In this document: piece after piece, positions 1-8,940 of the stretch
Numbering within the stretch: the first letter of the stretch is position 1
How the letters are laid out: the number at the start of each line of letters is the position of its first letter
Made by a program: the position numbers and the translations under genes
NCBI RefSeq assembly: GCF_018919175.1
Contig: NZ_JAHLQL010000005.1
Span: forward strand, 124,001-188,000
Source of the DNA: Clostridium simiarum
GTDB lineage: Bacteria > Bacillota > Clostridia > Clostridiales > Clostridiaceae
Direction of reading: 5' to 3'
Length of the DNA: 64,000 bases
The notes under the pieces: generated by a model
Databases searched by the model: none
What the model was told of the DNA's origin: nothing
What the model saw: only the letters and a program-made list of their open reading frames with translations

Positions 1-393
<393 letters not shown>

Positions 394-2349
394 CTATTTT
401 GTTATTTTTATATATTCCTCTGAAAGTTTATATGGAGTAAACTTTTTACCCCCACCCTCATAGAATTTACCGAAAAATTCAAGGTATTGTAATCTAGCTG
501 CATGGACATATGATCCTAAAGCATTTATAACTAGATTAAAAAGATGTAAGAAAATAAAAAGTATTGGTGCTAACACATATATGAAAGGTTTAGGGAATAA
601 GCTTACTATAAGATTTAAGGCATTAGCTATAAATCCTGTGGCAAGACCTAATGCTAAAAGTCTTGAGTAAGAAACTACATCTCCTAAATAACCAGTTATA
701 CCATAAACACCATATACACCTCCCCCGATTTTACCACCTAGGGTTGGAGCACTTCTTCCCTGAGTTAATAATAGAGCAACTAAACCTAAAATTAACATCC
801 ATTTTCCTGCTGATCCACCTTTTCCTAATATTAGTAATAATGATCCTATTAAGGTTATATACCAGGTGAATACATCATAAATTGCATCTTTTATCTTATG
901 ATCTCTTATTAACATATAAGCTTTTATACCAAGACCAACAAATATGTGAATAATACCAAAAGCCAATGAAAGTGTGAATATCTCTATTATACTAGTTGGA
1001 GGATCTAGCAGGTATGGAACCTTTATACCTAGATATTCTGATAACAAATCTCCAAACCAACCACCATAAATAGCACCCCAGGCTACTGTAGATATACCTG
1101 CAAGTAAGAAAAACTTAAAAGTTTTTTTCTTATCCTTGTCTTTAGCAAACTTTAATCCCAATATAGATGCCACTACCATTATTAATCCATATCCCGCATC
1201 TGAAAGCATCATTCCAAAGAATATAAAGTAAAATATAGACAATATGGGTGTAGGATCTATCTCACTATATAGTGGTAAACTATACATCTCTACTATATTT
1301 TCAAAAGACTCTGCAAACTTATTATTTTTAAGCTTTATTGGTACCTCTTCTAAGTCTTCATCTGAAACTTCATTAAAACTTAAATAATGATCCTCACCTA
1401 TTGCATTTGAAATTACGCTCTTTAGATTTTCATTTGAATCTACTGTATTCCAACCACAAATGGTTACAACTTTATCAGTTTTTAAGAAGTTTTGCGAAGC
1501 TTTAAGCTTTATAGCATTATTGTTATAATACTCATAAGCTATCTGTAATTCTTCATAATCCTCTTTTAACCCTTTAAGCTCTGAATGTATAATGTCTTCT
1601 TCTTTGTTTATACTAGTAACTTTTTCCATGAAATCTTTTATTAGATCTTTAGGGCTTTCATCATATATAAGTGCAAAAGAGTTAAATCCATAATTTTTTA
1701 ATACTTCACGTGCCTTATCCTCGTCTTCCTTAGGTACTAGTGCATAAATATACATATCCTGGCTATCTTTATTGATAACCTCTATGTACCCTTCCTTTAT
1801 GCTTTCATTAAAGTCCTTCAAAAGATCCTCTTCATATTGCATTGCTAAATTCCCTATAAATGGAGAAACATACTTTAAGTTCTTCAAATCTTTAAAAGGA
1901 GCATCAAAATTCACCCATAAATCTAAGGTGGTAATCTCTGTATCTATTTTAGTCCTTTCATTACTTAAAGTATTTAGCCTTTCTTCTTTTTTCTTTAAAG
2001 TTTCATAGATATCTTTCCAGTGGTTAGCTTTCATCTTTTCATCTAACTCTCTATAGTCTAGAGATTTTTTACCATTTAAGAAAGCTTTTACTGCAGGCTC
2101 TTTTTCCATATAAGGATTTAGAAATTCTAAAGAAAACTTTATCTTTGAAAGAGCGTCCTCATAACTATCAAACTCTTCTCCAAGATTATCCTTCTTTAAG
2201 TCTTTTAACTCTTCATGTTTTTCTAAGACAATCTCATCTTGAAGATTTATAAATTGCACTCCTTCAAATCGTTGCAATTCCTCTAAAAGCTGTTGTTTTT
2301 GTGATTCAAAGGCTAGTAAAGTAAATTTGTTCATCTTAACTATTGCCAT
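394..2349 (-). CDS. ntpI: V-type ATP synthase subunit I (stator membrane subunit)
   Basis: Subunit I (a-subunit equivalent) forms the ion half-channel against the K ring and holds the peripheral stalk. The 651-residue length is normal. Residues 1-350 are soluble and charged, with coiled-coil stretches. Residues ~365-625 carry about seven membrane helices, including the conserved block around FGMMLSDAGYG (~375-385) and, later, GDVVSYSRLLALGLA, typical of this family. The gene overlaps the upstream subunit by 14 bases and is followed after 18 bases by subunit K, so the three are translationally coupled in the order H-I-K. Family assignment is sure from motifs and context. Confidence 0.95.
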   Translation of the reverse strand: MAIVKMNKFTLLAFESQKQQLLEELQRFEGVQFINLQDEIVLEKHEELKDLKKDNLGEEFDSYEDALSKIKFSLEFLNPYMEKEPAVKAFLNGKKSLDYRELDEKMKANHWKDIYETLKKKEERLNTLSNERTKIDTEITTLDLWVNFDAPFKDLKNLKYVSPFIGNLAMQYEEDLLKDFNESIKEGYIEVINKDSQDMYIYALVPKEDEDKAREVLKNYGFNSFALIYDESPKDLIKDFMEKVTSINKEEDIIHSELKGLKEDYEELQIAYEYYNNNAIKLKASQNFLKTDKVVTICGWNTVDSNENLKSVISNAIGEDHYLSFNEVSDEDLEEVPIKLKNNKFAESFENIVEMYSLPLYSEIDPTPILSIFYFIFFGMMLSDAGYGLIMVVASILGLKFAKDKDKKKTFKFFLLAGISTVAWGAIYGGWFGDLLSEYLGIKVPYLLDPPTSIIEIFTLSLAFGIIHIFVGLGIKAYMLIRDHKIKDAIYDVFTWYITLIGSLLLILGKGGSAGKWMLILGLVALLLTQGRSAPTLGGKIGGGVYGVYGITGYLGDVVSYSRLLALGLATGFIANALNLIVSLFPKPFIYVLAPILFIFLHLFNLVINALGSYVHAARLQYLEFFGKFYEGGGKKFTPYKLSEEYIKITK

Positions 2350-2662
2350 TGATCTTCACTATCCTCTCAATAACTATTTTTACTGCATCATCAAACTTAT
2401 CCTTAGGTGCATTTAATATAGCTTCTTTTTCTTTATTACCAGCTTCAAGAATAGGCACCGATTCCTTTTCTCCTGACATAACAGCAACATTTATTATATC
2501 TTCTGCCTTTTTTTTGGCTTCTTTCAATATATTTTCATATTGCTCTTGTGCTTCCAATTGTGCATTCTTTAATATGTCTTTGTTTTCTGATTGAGCATTT
2601 TTGATTATACCATCAGCCTTTTGCTCTGCGGCTTTAATATCCTTGAGTACGTCTAATGCCAA
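2336..2662 (-). CDS. V-type ATP synthase peripheral-stalk subunit (subunit H/G-like)
   Basis: A 108-residue, almost wholly helical, Ala/Lys/Glu-rich protein (AEQKADGIIKNAQSENKDIL and similar) with the heptad pattern of the V-ATPase G/H peripheral-stalk subunit. It would pair with subunit E to form the stalk bound to subunit I. The start is TTG at 2662, preceded by AAAGGTGGTGAG. It overlaps the subunit I gene by 14 bases and is the first gene of the operon in this window; the AT-rich 225 bp upstream (2663-2887) must hold the promoter, but I cannot pick hexamers with confidence. Function rests on composition and gene order, because coiled coils align poorly. Confidence 0.8.
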   Translation of the reverse strand: MALDVLKDIKAAEQKADGIIKNAQSENKDILKNAQLEAQEQYENILKEAKKKAEDIINVAVMSGEKESVPILEAGNKEKEAILNAPKDKFDDAVKIVIERIVKINGNS

Positions 2663-2887
2663 AGTCTCACCACCTTTTTATTCAATGTTTAATAATCCTA
2701 AACTTTATATTCATTAATACTTAATATAGTATTAATTACAATATATTTATATATAATTATACTATGTTTTGCGTATATTTCAACTTTTATAAGTAAATTT
2801 TTAATTAAAATACTCTTTATTAATTAAAAAAGTTAGCTTAAATAATTTTTTTGCAGTCATATAATGTAATATTTTACCGAATAATTG

Positions 2888-4570
2888 TTAAAATTTTTCA
2901 AAATCTCCTGTGATATCCTCTATAAAACTCCAATCTTCCTCATCATATAGTATATAAGACTTTTCTTCACACAAAATTCCATAATTTATGTATTTTAAAA
3001 TGTCTATTTTATATAACTCTCCATGATATTTCTTTCCACGTTCATAATTAAGTTTTATATATTCTTTTAAACGCTTATCTTCTTTCTTTGATAAGTCTCT
3101 ATCTAAAAACTCTGGAAGCCATTTTTTCTTATTAAAATTCATATAATCAAACTTTATTATTTCTTTTAATATATTATCTTCCCCAAAAATATTTTCACTA
3201 AAGTCTAAAAATACATTGTAGTATTCAGTATTAGATAAGTTTCTTTGAAAATATCCTTTTTCTTTAAAAAACATAGCTAAACTATGGAAAAATTCAAAGG
3301 GGGCATCAAATTTCTTTTCTAAATAATCAATTATATTATTAAACTTTTGAGAATTATAGTATTTATCTACCATAGCTTCTACAGCTTTAAGCTCTAGTAA
3401 CTCATCATAGCTTATCATATCAGTTTTTAATATTTCATAGGGTGGATAAGGAGAGTAAACCATCCCCCACTTTTCTGCTTCTGCTGTCATAGGTGATCCT
3501 TTTAAAAGCTTTAAAAATCCTAACTGAATCTCCTCTGGTTTTATGGAATATACATCATTAAAGGATCTTTTAAAAGATTCATAATCTTCTCCTGGAAGTC
3601 CCGCAATAAGGTCTAAATGTTGTTTTATATTCTTTATACTTTCCATCTCTTCTATTTTTTCTTTTATATCACTAAAATTCACATTTCTATTTATATTTTT
3701 CAATACCTCATCATTGGTAGTCTGAACTCCTACCTCAAATTGAAACTGTCCTTTTGGCGCTTTAGATAGTAACTTAATTTCTTCTTTTTTTAATATATCT
3801 GCTGATATTTCAAAATGGAAAGTAGAATCTGTATCTTGATCTATTAAGAACTGCCATATTCCCATAGAAAATTTACTATTACAATTAAATGTCCTATCTA
3901 CAAACTTGATCAGCTTAACTTCTTTATCTATTAAAAACTTTAACTCCTTTTTTACCCTTTCAATATCTAGAAATCTTACTCCATGTATAGTGGAGGAAAG
4001 ACAATATTTGCAATTAAAAGGACAGCCACGAGATGCTTCATAGTAAACTATTTTATTAGTTAAATCTTCTTCTTTATTATATGGAAATATAAGGTCATTC
4101 ATATCCATTAAAGGTCGCTTCCCTCCATAAATAATATCTCCATTTTCCTTCTCATATAATCCTTTTATCATACCTTTTTCTTTTATTCCAATTTTTCTTT
4201 CTACAAACTCTTTAAATGTTTCTTCACCTTCTCCTTCTATAACATAGTCTCCAGGATTATTGGAAAGAAACTCCTTGCTATTGTAAGAAACCTCAGGCCC
4301 TCCGTATAGTATTTCTTTTGAAGGATCTATTAACTTTATAAGATTTGCTACCCTAGTTACATATTCTAAATTCCAAATGTAAGTAGAAAATGCTATTATT
4401 TCTGCATTTTCTTCAATTATACTCTGAACAATATTTTCAACTCTATCGTTTATTGTGTACTCTTTTATTTGGCATTGATATTCCAAATCTTTGGTATATG
4501 CTTTTAAATACCTTATTGCTAAATTGCTGTGTATATACTTTGAGTTTATCCCTACTAGTAGAATCTTCAT
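2888..4570 (-). CDS. B12-binding domain radical SAM protein (DUF4080 family)
   Basis: Radical S-adenosylmethionine enzyme of unknown substrate. Residues 1-125 form a cobalamin-binding-like Rossmann domain (MKILLVGINSKYIHSNLAIR start, then ILYGGPEVS near 87-95). The radical SAM core follows, with the [4Fe-4S] ligands in RGCPFNCKYC (Cys183, Cys187, Cys190; CX3CX2C). A C-terminal ~200-residue region is characteristic of DUF4080. The start ATG is backed by AAGGGGG nine bases upstream, although this places it 128 bases inside the end of the preceding methyltransferase-like gene. The two are probably co-transcribed. Family is certain at the superfamily level; the reaction is unknown. Confidence 0.88.
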   Translation of the reverse strand: MKILLVGINSKYIHSNLAIRYLKAYTKDLEYQCQIKEYTINDRVENIVQSIIEENAEIIAFSTYIWNLEYVTRVANLIKLIDPSKEILYGGPEVSYNSKEFLSNNPGDYVIEGEGEETFKEFVERKIGIKEKGMIKGLYEKENGDIIYGGKRPLMDMNDLIFPYNKEEDLTNKIVYYEASRGCPFNCKYCLSSTIHGVRFLDIERVKKELKFLIDKEVKLIKFVDRTFNCNSKFSMGIWQFLIDQDTDSTFHFEISADILKKEEIKLLSKAPKGQFQFEVGVQTTNDEVLKNINRNVNFSDIKEKIEEMESIKNIKQHLDLIAGLPGEDYESFKRSFNDVYSIKPEEIQLGFLKLLKGSPMTAEAEKWGMVYSPYPPYEILKTDMISYDELLELKAVEAMVDKYYNSQKFNNIIDYLEKKFDAPFEFFHSLAMFFKEKGYFQRNLSNTEYYNVFLDFSENIFGEDNILKEIIKFDYMNFNKKKWLPEFLDRDLSKKEDKRLKEYIKLNYERGKKYHGELYKIDILKYINYGILCEEKSYILYDEEDWSFIEDITGDFEKF

Positions 4571-5090
4571 TAATTACGTCCCCCTTCTTTTGTGCAGATA
4601 TATAGTAAACATCATTCCATTGCCTTATATCTTTTATTTCAAAGAGTTCTTCTAACATATTTAAAGCATCCATCTTAGAATACTCTTTTATAATATTATA
4701 ATCCTTTATCTTTATCTCCTTTATTTCTTCCTTAGGTAGAATTAGCTTTATCTTTTCATTTAGTATTTTGCTATTTATTTTGCTTATGTCCCATATGTGT
4801 ATTTGCCCTTCTGGATTTAAAAATTCATATGCATCTTTTAAAACTTTTCTCCTATCCTTTCCATTCCATAAAGTACTTAAATAAAAAAATAACACCACAT
4901 TGTGATAGTATTCCTTTTCTAGCACAGATTTATTTTCACTTCCTTCTATGTAATCTACTGTGCTTTCATCTTCTTCATTATTCTTAAATAAATTATATAC
5001 TATACCATGATTTTCTTCACCTATATCTAATACATTCCCTTTAAATTTAAAGGATTTCAAGTCAATAATATGCTCTATTTTCTTTTCCAT
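4443..5090 (-). CDS. SAM-dependent methyltransferase-like protein
   Basis: A 215-residue protein with a Rossmann methyltransferase outline: motif I-like VLDIGEENHG (residues 20-29), a following acidic strand and a central HNVVLFFYLSTLW, then a strand after FLNPEGQIHIWDI, as in small class I methyltransferases. The glycine loop is poorer than in active enzymes (no GxGxG), so it may be degenerate. The homologous part appears to end near residue 170. The last ~43 residues are polar and lie in the 128-base overlap with the radical SAM gene, so they may be an extension after loss of an earlier stop. The start follows a GGAGG site. No substrate can be named. Confidence 0.65.
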   Translation of the reverse strand: MEKKIEHIIDLKSFKFKGNVLDIGEENHGIVYNLFKNNEEDESTVDYIEGSENKSVLEKEYYHNVVLFFYLSTLWNGKDRRKVLKDAYEFLNPEGQIHIWDISKINSKILNEKIKLILPKEEIKEIKIKDYNIIKEYSKMDALNMLEELFEIKDIRQWNDVYYISAQKKGDVINEDSTSRDKLKVYTQQFSNKVFKSIYQRFGISMPNKRVHNKR

Positions 5091-5138
5091 AGTATCCCTC
5101 CTAAAATATCATTCCTATAATTAATTTAACATAAAAAA

Positions 5139-5169
5139 AATAATTCTTCCATGATTTGGAAGAATTATT
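5139..5169 (-). terminator. Rho-independent terminator after the phospholipase-like gene
   Basis: A 13-bp perfect stem (5139-5151 with 5157-5169) with a 5-base loop, followed on the minus strand by a run of eight T. Confidence 0.85.
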
Positions 5170-5186
5170 CCTTATAAAAATTCATT

Positions 5187-5891
5187 TTACTTTATATAAC
5201 TTTCATAAAAGTCTAATAAAAATCCAGCAGTAGTTACCTGTGCCTGCTTTAATATAAGGGAAGATATCCTAAAGTATCTCTCCTCCTTATCTTCAATACT
5301 ACTAAATTTAGAATATGCACTATAAGCTACCTGTGAGTTGCTTTTTATATAATCATCAATACTATCAAATCTTAAAATTCCACTTTCCACCGCAAAAGAA
5401 TAATCACTAAACAACTTAGAAATTATCCACAATTCAAACTTTCTGTGTTTCTTTAAAAGCTTATTATTTACATGGTGAGGTACTGTAGTATCTTGTACCA
5501 AGTGACAAGCTGCTCCAAGATAAAATAGAGCCTTATTGGTATCCCCTGCCTCCATATAATTTATAGCCATTTTATAATATTTTTTACCTTCTGTTAAAGC
5601 ATCTGAAAATCCGTAAAGTCCCTTGCCTTTTGTAACATGGTAAAAATGATTAGAGCTTTTAAAGTCTTGGTCTGCCCAAGTAACACCTTCATTTAAAGGT
5701 TTTATATGATCTCTATAGTAATCTCCAGCTTCAACATAGCCGTCATTATTTAGTATTTGTATAGCTTGTATATTAATAAATTTATGAACAATGCAGTGAG
5801 TTTTTAATACTAGTTTCTTCAATGGATTAACAGCAAACATTATTCCATGAAGGGCTTTGCCATAAGTAAATTCAAACTTGTTTTTTTCCAT
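5187..5891 (-). CDS. Zinc-dependent phospholipase C-like protein without signal peptide
   Basis: Member of the zinc phospholipase C / P1-nuclease fold that includes C. perfringens alpha-toxin and B. cereus PLC. The metal-site pattern is visible: WADQD (72-76), His82/His85, then FYLGAACHLVQDTTVPHH (123-140) giving His130, Asp134 and His139/140, and HRKFE giving His149 and Glu153, matching alpha-toxin His126, Asp130, His136, His148, Glu152. It differs from the toxins in having no signal peptide, so the usual mature N-terminal Trp ligand is missing, and no C-terminal C2-like domain. It is probably cytoplasmic or exported by another route. The site AAGAGG precedes the ATG. Activity on phospholipids is not shown. 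Confidence 0.75.
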   Translation of the reverse strand: MEKNKFEFTYGKALHGIMFAVNPLKKLVLKTHCIVHKFINIQAIQILNNDGYVEAGDYYRDHIKPLNEGVTWADQDFKSSNHFYHVTKGKGLYGFSDALTEGKKYYKMAINYMEAGDTNKALFYLGAACHLVQDTTVPHHVNNKLLKKHRKFELWIISKLFSDYSFAVESGILRFDSIDDYIKSNSQVAYSAYSKFSSIEDKEERYFRISSLILKQAQVTTAGFLLDFYESYIK

Positions 5892-5911
5892 TAGCTTTTA
5901 CCTCTTTTTGT

Positions 5912-7210
5912 TTAAGAATTTTTACTTTGCCACAAGATAGAAATGATAATCATTCCTATCACCCCAAGAATACAATAAATTATACCTCTTTTCAATGCAT
6001 AATTGTTGATAATTTCTCCTTTTTTTACTTCATATAGTATACCAGAAGATTTATCTAATATATTTAGATTTTCTGCATTAAATTTCATAGAACTTACTTC
6101 TACCGTTCCTTGAAATTTTATAAATTCTTTTAATACCGACTCCTTAGCTAAAGAATATATGATATTATCCTCTATATCGTAAAAATATATTACATTTTCT
6201 TCTCCTATATGACCTTTTTTATCTATAACTAATTCCCTTAAGGTACTTAATTTATTATGTTGATATAATGGTGCTGGTGGATTAGTTGAAGGATGCTTAT
6301 CTAATAAAAAACTTATTTTCCTAGATTCATTATCTTTAAATCTAGGAGAATCCACTGGATCTCCACCACTATAATCGGGCCATCCATACCAAACCCCTGC
6401 TTTTATATTATATATATAATCACAATCTCCCTTTAATGGTCTAAGACCCCTATCTTCTATTCCTCCTACTATTCCTATTATCTTGCCAGAACTATCATAA
6501 TCTAAGGCCGTCACATTTCTTATACCCCAAGCATATAACTCTGTTTTCTTTGAATCTATATCATATTTTATTATGGAAGCATTGCCTGGGAAATGTCCAG
6601 GTACTATTTGTCCTGAAATATTTTTTGTTTTATAAGGTACAAAGGCGCCTGTAGTACCATTTTCAAAATTAGTTCCTCTTATAGTTATAGTTTTAGGAGT
6701 TATATCATAATTAAAAGGATTATTACTTACCCATAAATTATCTGGCCCTACTATTGCTGAATTGGTTGCAGAACCAATGGTAACAAATAGGCTTTCATCC
6801 TTTATCATTATATTACTCTTATTATAGTCCCCAAAGTTAGGTATATTATCCAAAACCTTTTCTTTCTCTTCTGTAATTTTATTATATTTGTATACCTTAT
6901 CTAAAGATGAATAGTATATATACTCATCCTTTATAGCTATTGAACTTATTTCAATATTCTCTTCTTTAAATAAGATATCACTTTTACCTCTATTATCAAT
7001 ATATTGAATATGATCTTTAAATGCAACAAAATAATTTCCGTCCTGGTCTATTTCAAAATCTATAGCACCTTTTAATCCTTTAAACTTTTTACTTACCTTA
7101 AGGTCATTTTCCATAATATTTATATTAAACTCTGATTTAAATCTTAAAAGCCATAGGGCTATTATAGGAAGTATAATAATTACTGCCACAGTTTTTATAA
7201 TTCTTTTCAT
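5912..7210 (-). CDS. Membrane-anchored beta-propeller protein, sorbosone/glucose dehydrogenase-like
   Basis: A 432-residue protein with one N-terminal membrane helix (~residues 5-25) and a second hydrophobic helix at the very C-terminus (~405-427), so the large middle domain is probably held on the outer face. The middle has the repeated strands of a beta-propeller. The motif YGWPDYSGGDPVDSPRF (~281-297) is characteristic of the sorbosone dehydrogenase / PQQ-type GDH family, along with ALYAWGIRN-like and GIEDRG segments. Clostridia generally do not make PQQ, so a dehydrogenase role is doubtful. The start follows GGGGAG. It lies 20 bases upstream of the phospholipase-like gene, suggesting a two-gene operon. 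Confidence 0.72.
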   Translation of the reverse strand: MKRIIKTVAVIIILPIIALWLLRFKSEFNINIMENDLKVSKKFKGLKGAIDFEIDQDGNYFVAFKDHIQYIDNRGKSDILFKEENIEISSIAIKDEYIYYSSLDKVYKYNKITEEKEKVLDNIPNFGDYNKSNIMIKDESLFVTIGSATNSAIVGPDNLWVSNNPFNYDITPKTITIRGTNFENGTTGAFVPYKTKNISGQIVPGHFPGNASIIKYDIDSKKTELYAWGIRNVTALDYDSSGKIIGIVGGIEDRGLRPLKGDCDYIYNIKAGVWYGWPDYSGGDPVDSPRFKDNESRKISFLLDKHPSTNPPAPLYQHNKLSTLRELVIDKKGHIGEENVIYFYDIEDNIIYSLAKESVLKEFIKFQGTVEVSSMKFNAENLNILDKSSGILYEVKKGEIINNYALKRGIIYCILGVIGMIIISILWQSKNS

Positions 7211-7386
7211 AACTTCTCCCCTAACTGTATTAATAAATTAATATATTTAATTCATGTATATTTAATTTTATTATCTTTAATTACTAAAATTATCTATTTT
7301 ACACTTCATTAGAATTAAATAAAGAATATATATTTAACTTGAGGAATAATTATTAATGTCAGCATTATTGTAAGGGGTAGTTATTA

Positions 7387-8892
7387 ATGGTAAAAGATAG
7401 ATTTTATAGAGATTCATTTACGCTTACTTTGTCAAATCTTACCACTGGTGTTTTAGGATTTATGTTTTCGATTATACTTTCAAGAGAGCTAGGTCCAGAG
7501 GGAATGGGGCTATATGGACTAATAATGCCTATATATAATCTTTTTATATGCCTTATATGTGGAGGTATAATAGTGGCTATATCAAAGATTTCCGCAATTT
7601 ATAAAGATAATAATGACATTGGTAACCTTAAAAACACTATAAAAGCCACAATGAAATTTGACTTTTTATGGTCTTTTATAATAGTATTATTAGTTTTCAT
7701 TTTCGCACCTTTTCTTGGAGAAAAAATTATAAAAGATACAAGAACTATTTATGCAATAAGAATAACCTGTCCGGCAATGATATTTATAGCTCTTTCTAAT
7801 ATATTAAAAGGTTATTTTTATGGTACTTCTTCCATAAAGATTCCCGCTTTTATAGATATATTAGAAAAATTTATAAGGATTATAATAATCCTTTTTATAG
7901 TTAATTATTTTAAGCTAAGCACCATAACTCAAACAGTTTCTGCTGCCTATGTAGCTTTATGTTTTGGAGAATTTATAAGCCTTGCCCTACTTTACATTTA
8001 CTACAAAAGATCTACAAGAAAGCTAAGTTATGTTCCTAAAAAAACAGAAGGTAGAGCTCAGCTATTATTTGATGTTCTAGTTATATCTCTTCCTCTTTGT
8101 TTGAATGGATTTATATCTACAGCCTTAGGAGCCTTATCTACACTGATTTTACCTAGAAGACTTATGAGTTCAGGATTTCAATACAGCGAAGCTCTTTCTA
8201 CTATAGGAAAATTTACTGGTATGACATTAAACATTGTATTTTTCCCCATGATAGTTATTTCTTCTATAGTAACAGTGCTTATTCCAGATTTATCTCAAAG
8301 CGTGAATAGAAAGGATACTTATTTTGTAGAAAACCGTATATTGGAAGTACTTAGAATATCTTTCATATTAGGACTTGCTACAGTGATACTCTGTATTTCA
8401 ATACCTGAGTATTTGGGTAAAATGTTTTTTAAAAGAGATGATCTTACAACCTATATAAAATTTGCTTCACTTTCTGCTCCAATTTTATATTGTTCTTCTA
8501 CAACTTATGGCATATTAAATGGTTTAGGTAAACAGAATACAGTACTTAGAAACTCTCTAGTAACTTCTTTATTCGAGCTTGTAAGTCTATATATACTTAC
8601 TGGTATAAAAAGCATTAATATATTTGGTTATGGAATCACTATGATGATGTCCTCTATTGTTTCCATAATCCTGAACTTAAAAGAAATAAAAAAATATTAC
8701 TCTATAAATATATCTATAATAAATATATTTATATATATTTTAATAAGTCTTTTATTCTATTTTAATCTTATAATATTAAAAACTAGAATACCCGATTCCT
8801 TAAGTCAAATAAAAAATCTCCTATTAATATTGGTAGGTTTTTCTTCATTCTTTCTTTCCATAATTTTTACTCCAAGAAAACATTCTACTTAA
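7387..8892 (+). CDS. spoVB: Stage V sporulation protein B (MOP-family flippase)
   Basis: A 501-residue polytopic protein with about 14 membrane helices. It belongs to the MOP (MATE-like) exporter superfamily, whose SpoVB branch is needed for spore cortex peptidoglycan synthesis, probably as a lipid-linked precursor flippase in the mother cell. The N-terminus (RDSFTLTLSNLTTGVLGFMF, then SRELGPEGMGLY) and the central TALGALSTLILPRRLMSSG stretch are those of the SpoVB family. The start ATG follows AAGGGG at nine bases. It is transcribed alone, convergent to a second MOP flippase with which it shares a terminator. I could not find a sigma-E promoter convincingly in the 176-bp upstream gap. Confidence 0.88.
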   Translation: MVKDRFYRDSFTLTLSNLTTGVLGFMFSIILSRELGPEGMGLYGLIMPIYNLFICLICGGIIVAISKISAIYKDNNDIGNLKNTIKATMKFDFLWSFIIVLLVFIFAPFLGEKIIKDTRTIYAIRITCPAMIFIALSNILKGYFYGTSSIKIPAFIDILEKFIRIIIILFIVNYFKLSTITQTVSAAYVALCFGEFISLALLYIYYKRSTRKLSYVPKKTEGRAQLLFDVLVISLPLCLNGFISTALGALSTLILPRRLMSSGFQYSEALSTIGKFTGMTLNIVFFPMIVISSIVTVLIPDLSQSVNRKDTYFVENRILEVLRISFILGLATVILCISIPEYLGKMFFKRDDLTTYIKFASLSAPILYCSSTTYGILNGLGKQNTVLRNSLVTSLFELVSLYILTGIKSINIFGYGITMMMSSIVSIILNLKEIKKYYSINISIINIFIYILISLLFYFNLIILKTRIPDSLSQIKNLLLILVGFSSFFLSIIFTPRKHST

Positions 8893-8908
8893 ATTTCTTT
8901 TTAAAAAA

Positions 8909-8940
8909 ACAGATAGCTTGCAATTTTGCAAGCTATCTGT
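8909..8940. terminator. Shared terminator between the two convergent flippase genes
   Basis: A perfect 15-bp stem (8909-8923 with 8926-8940). On the minus strand it is followed by seven T, so it is a strong terminator for the leftward gene; on the plus strand the T tract (TTTATCTT) is weaker. The minus-strand stop codon touches the stem. Confidence 0.9.

Noticed and set aside
5187..5891. Secreted alpha-toxin homolog as a virulence factor
   Set aside because: No signal peptide and no C-terminal calcium/membrane domain, so toxin function cannot be supported.
7211..7386. Sigma-E type promoter for spoVB
   Set aside because: The region is AT-rich and several loose matches exist, none with both hexamers at correct spacing.
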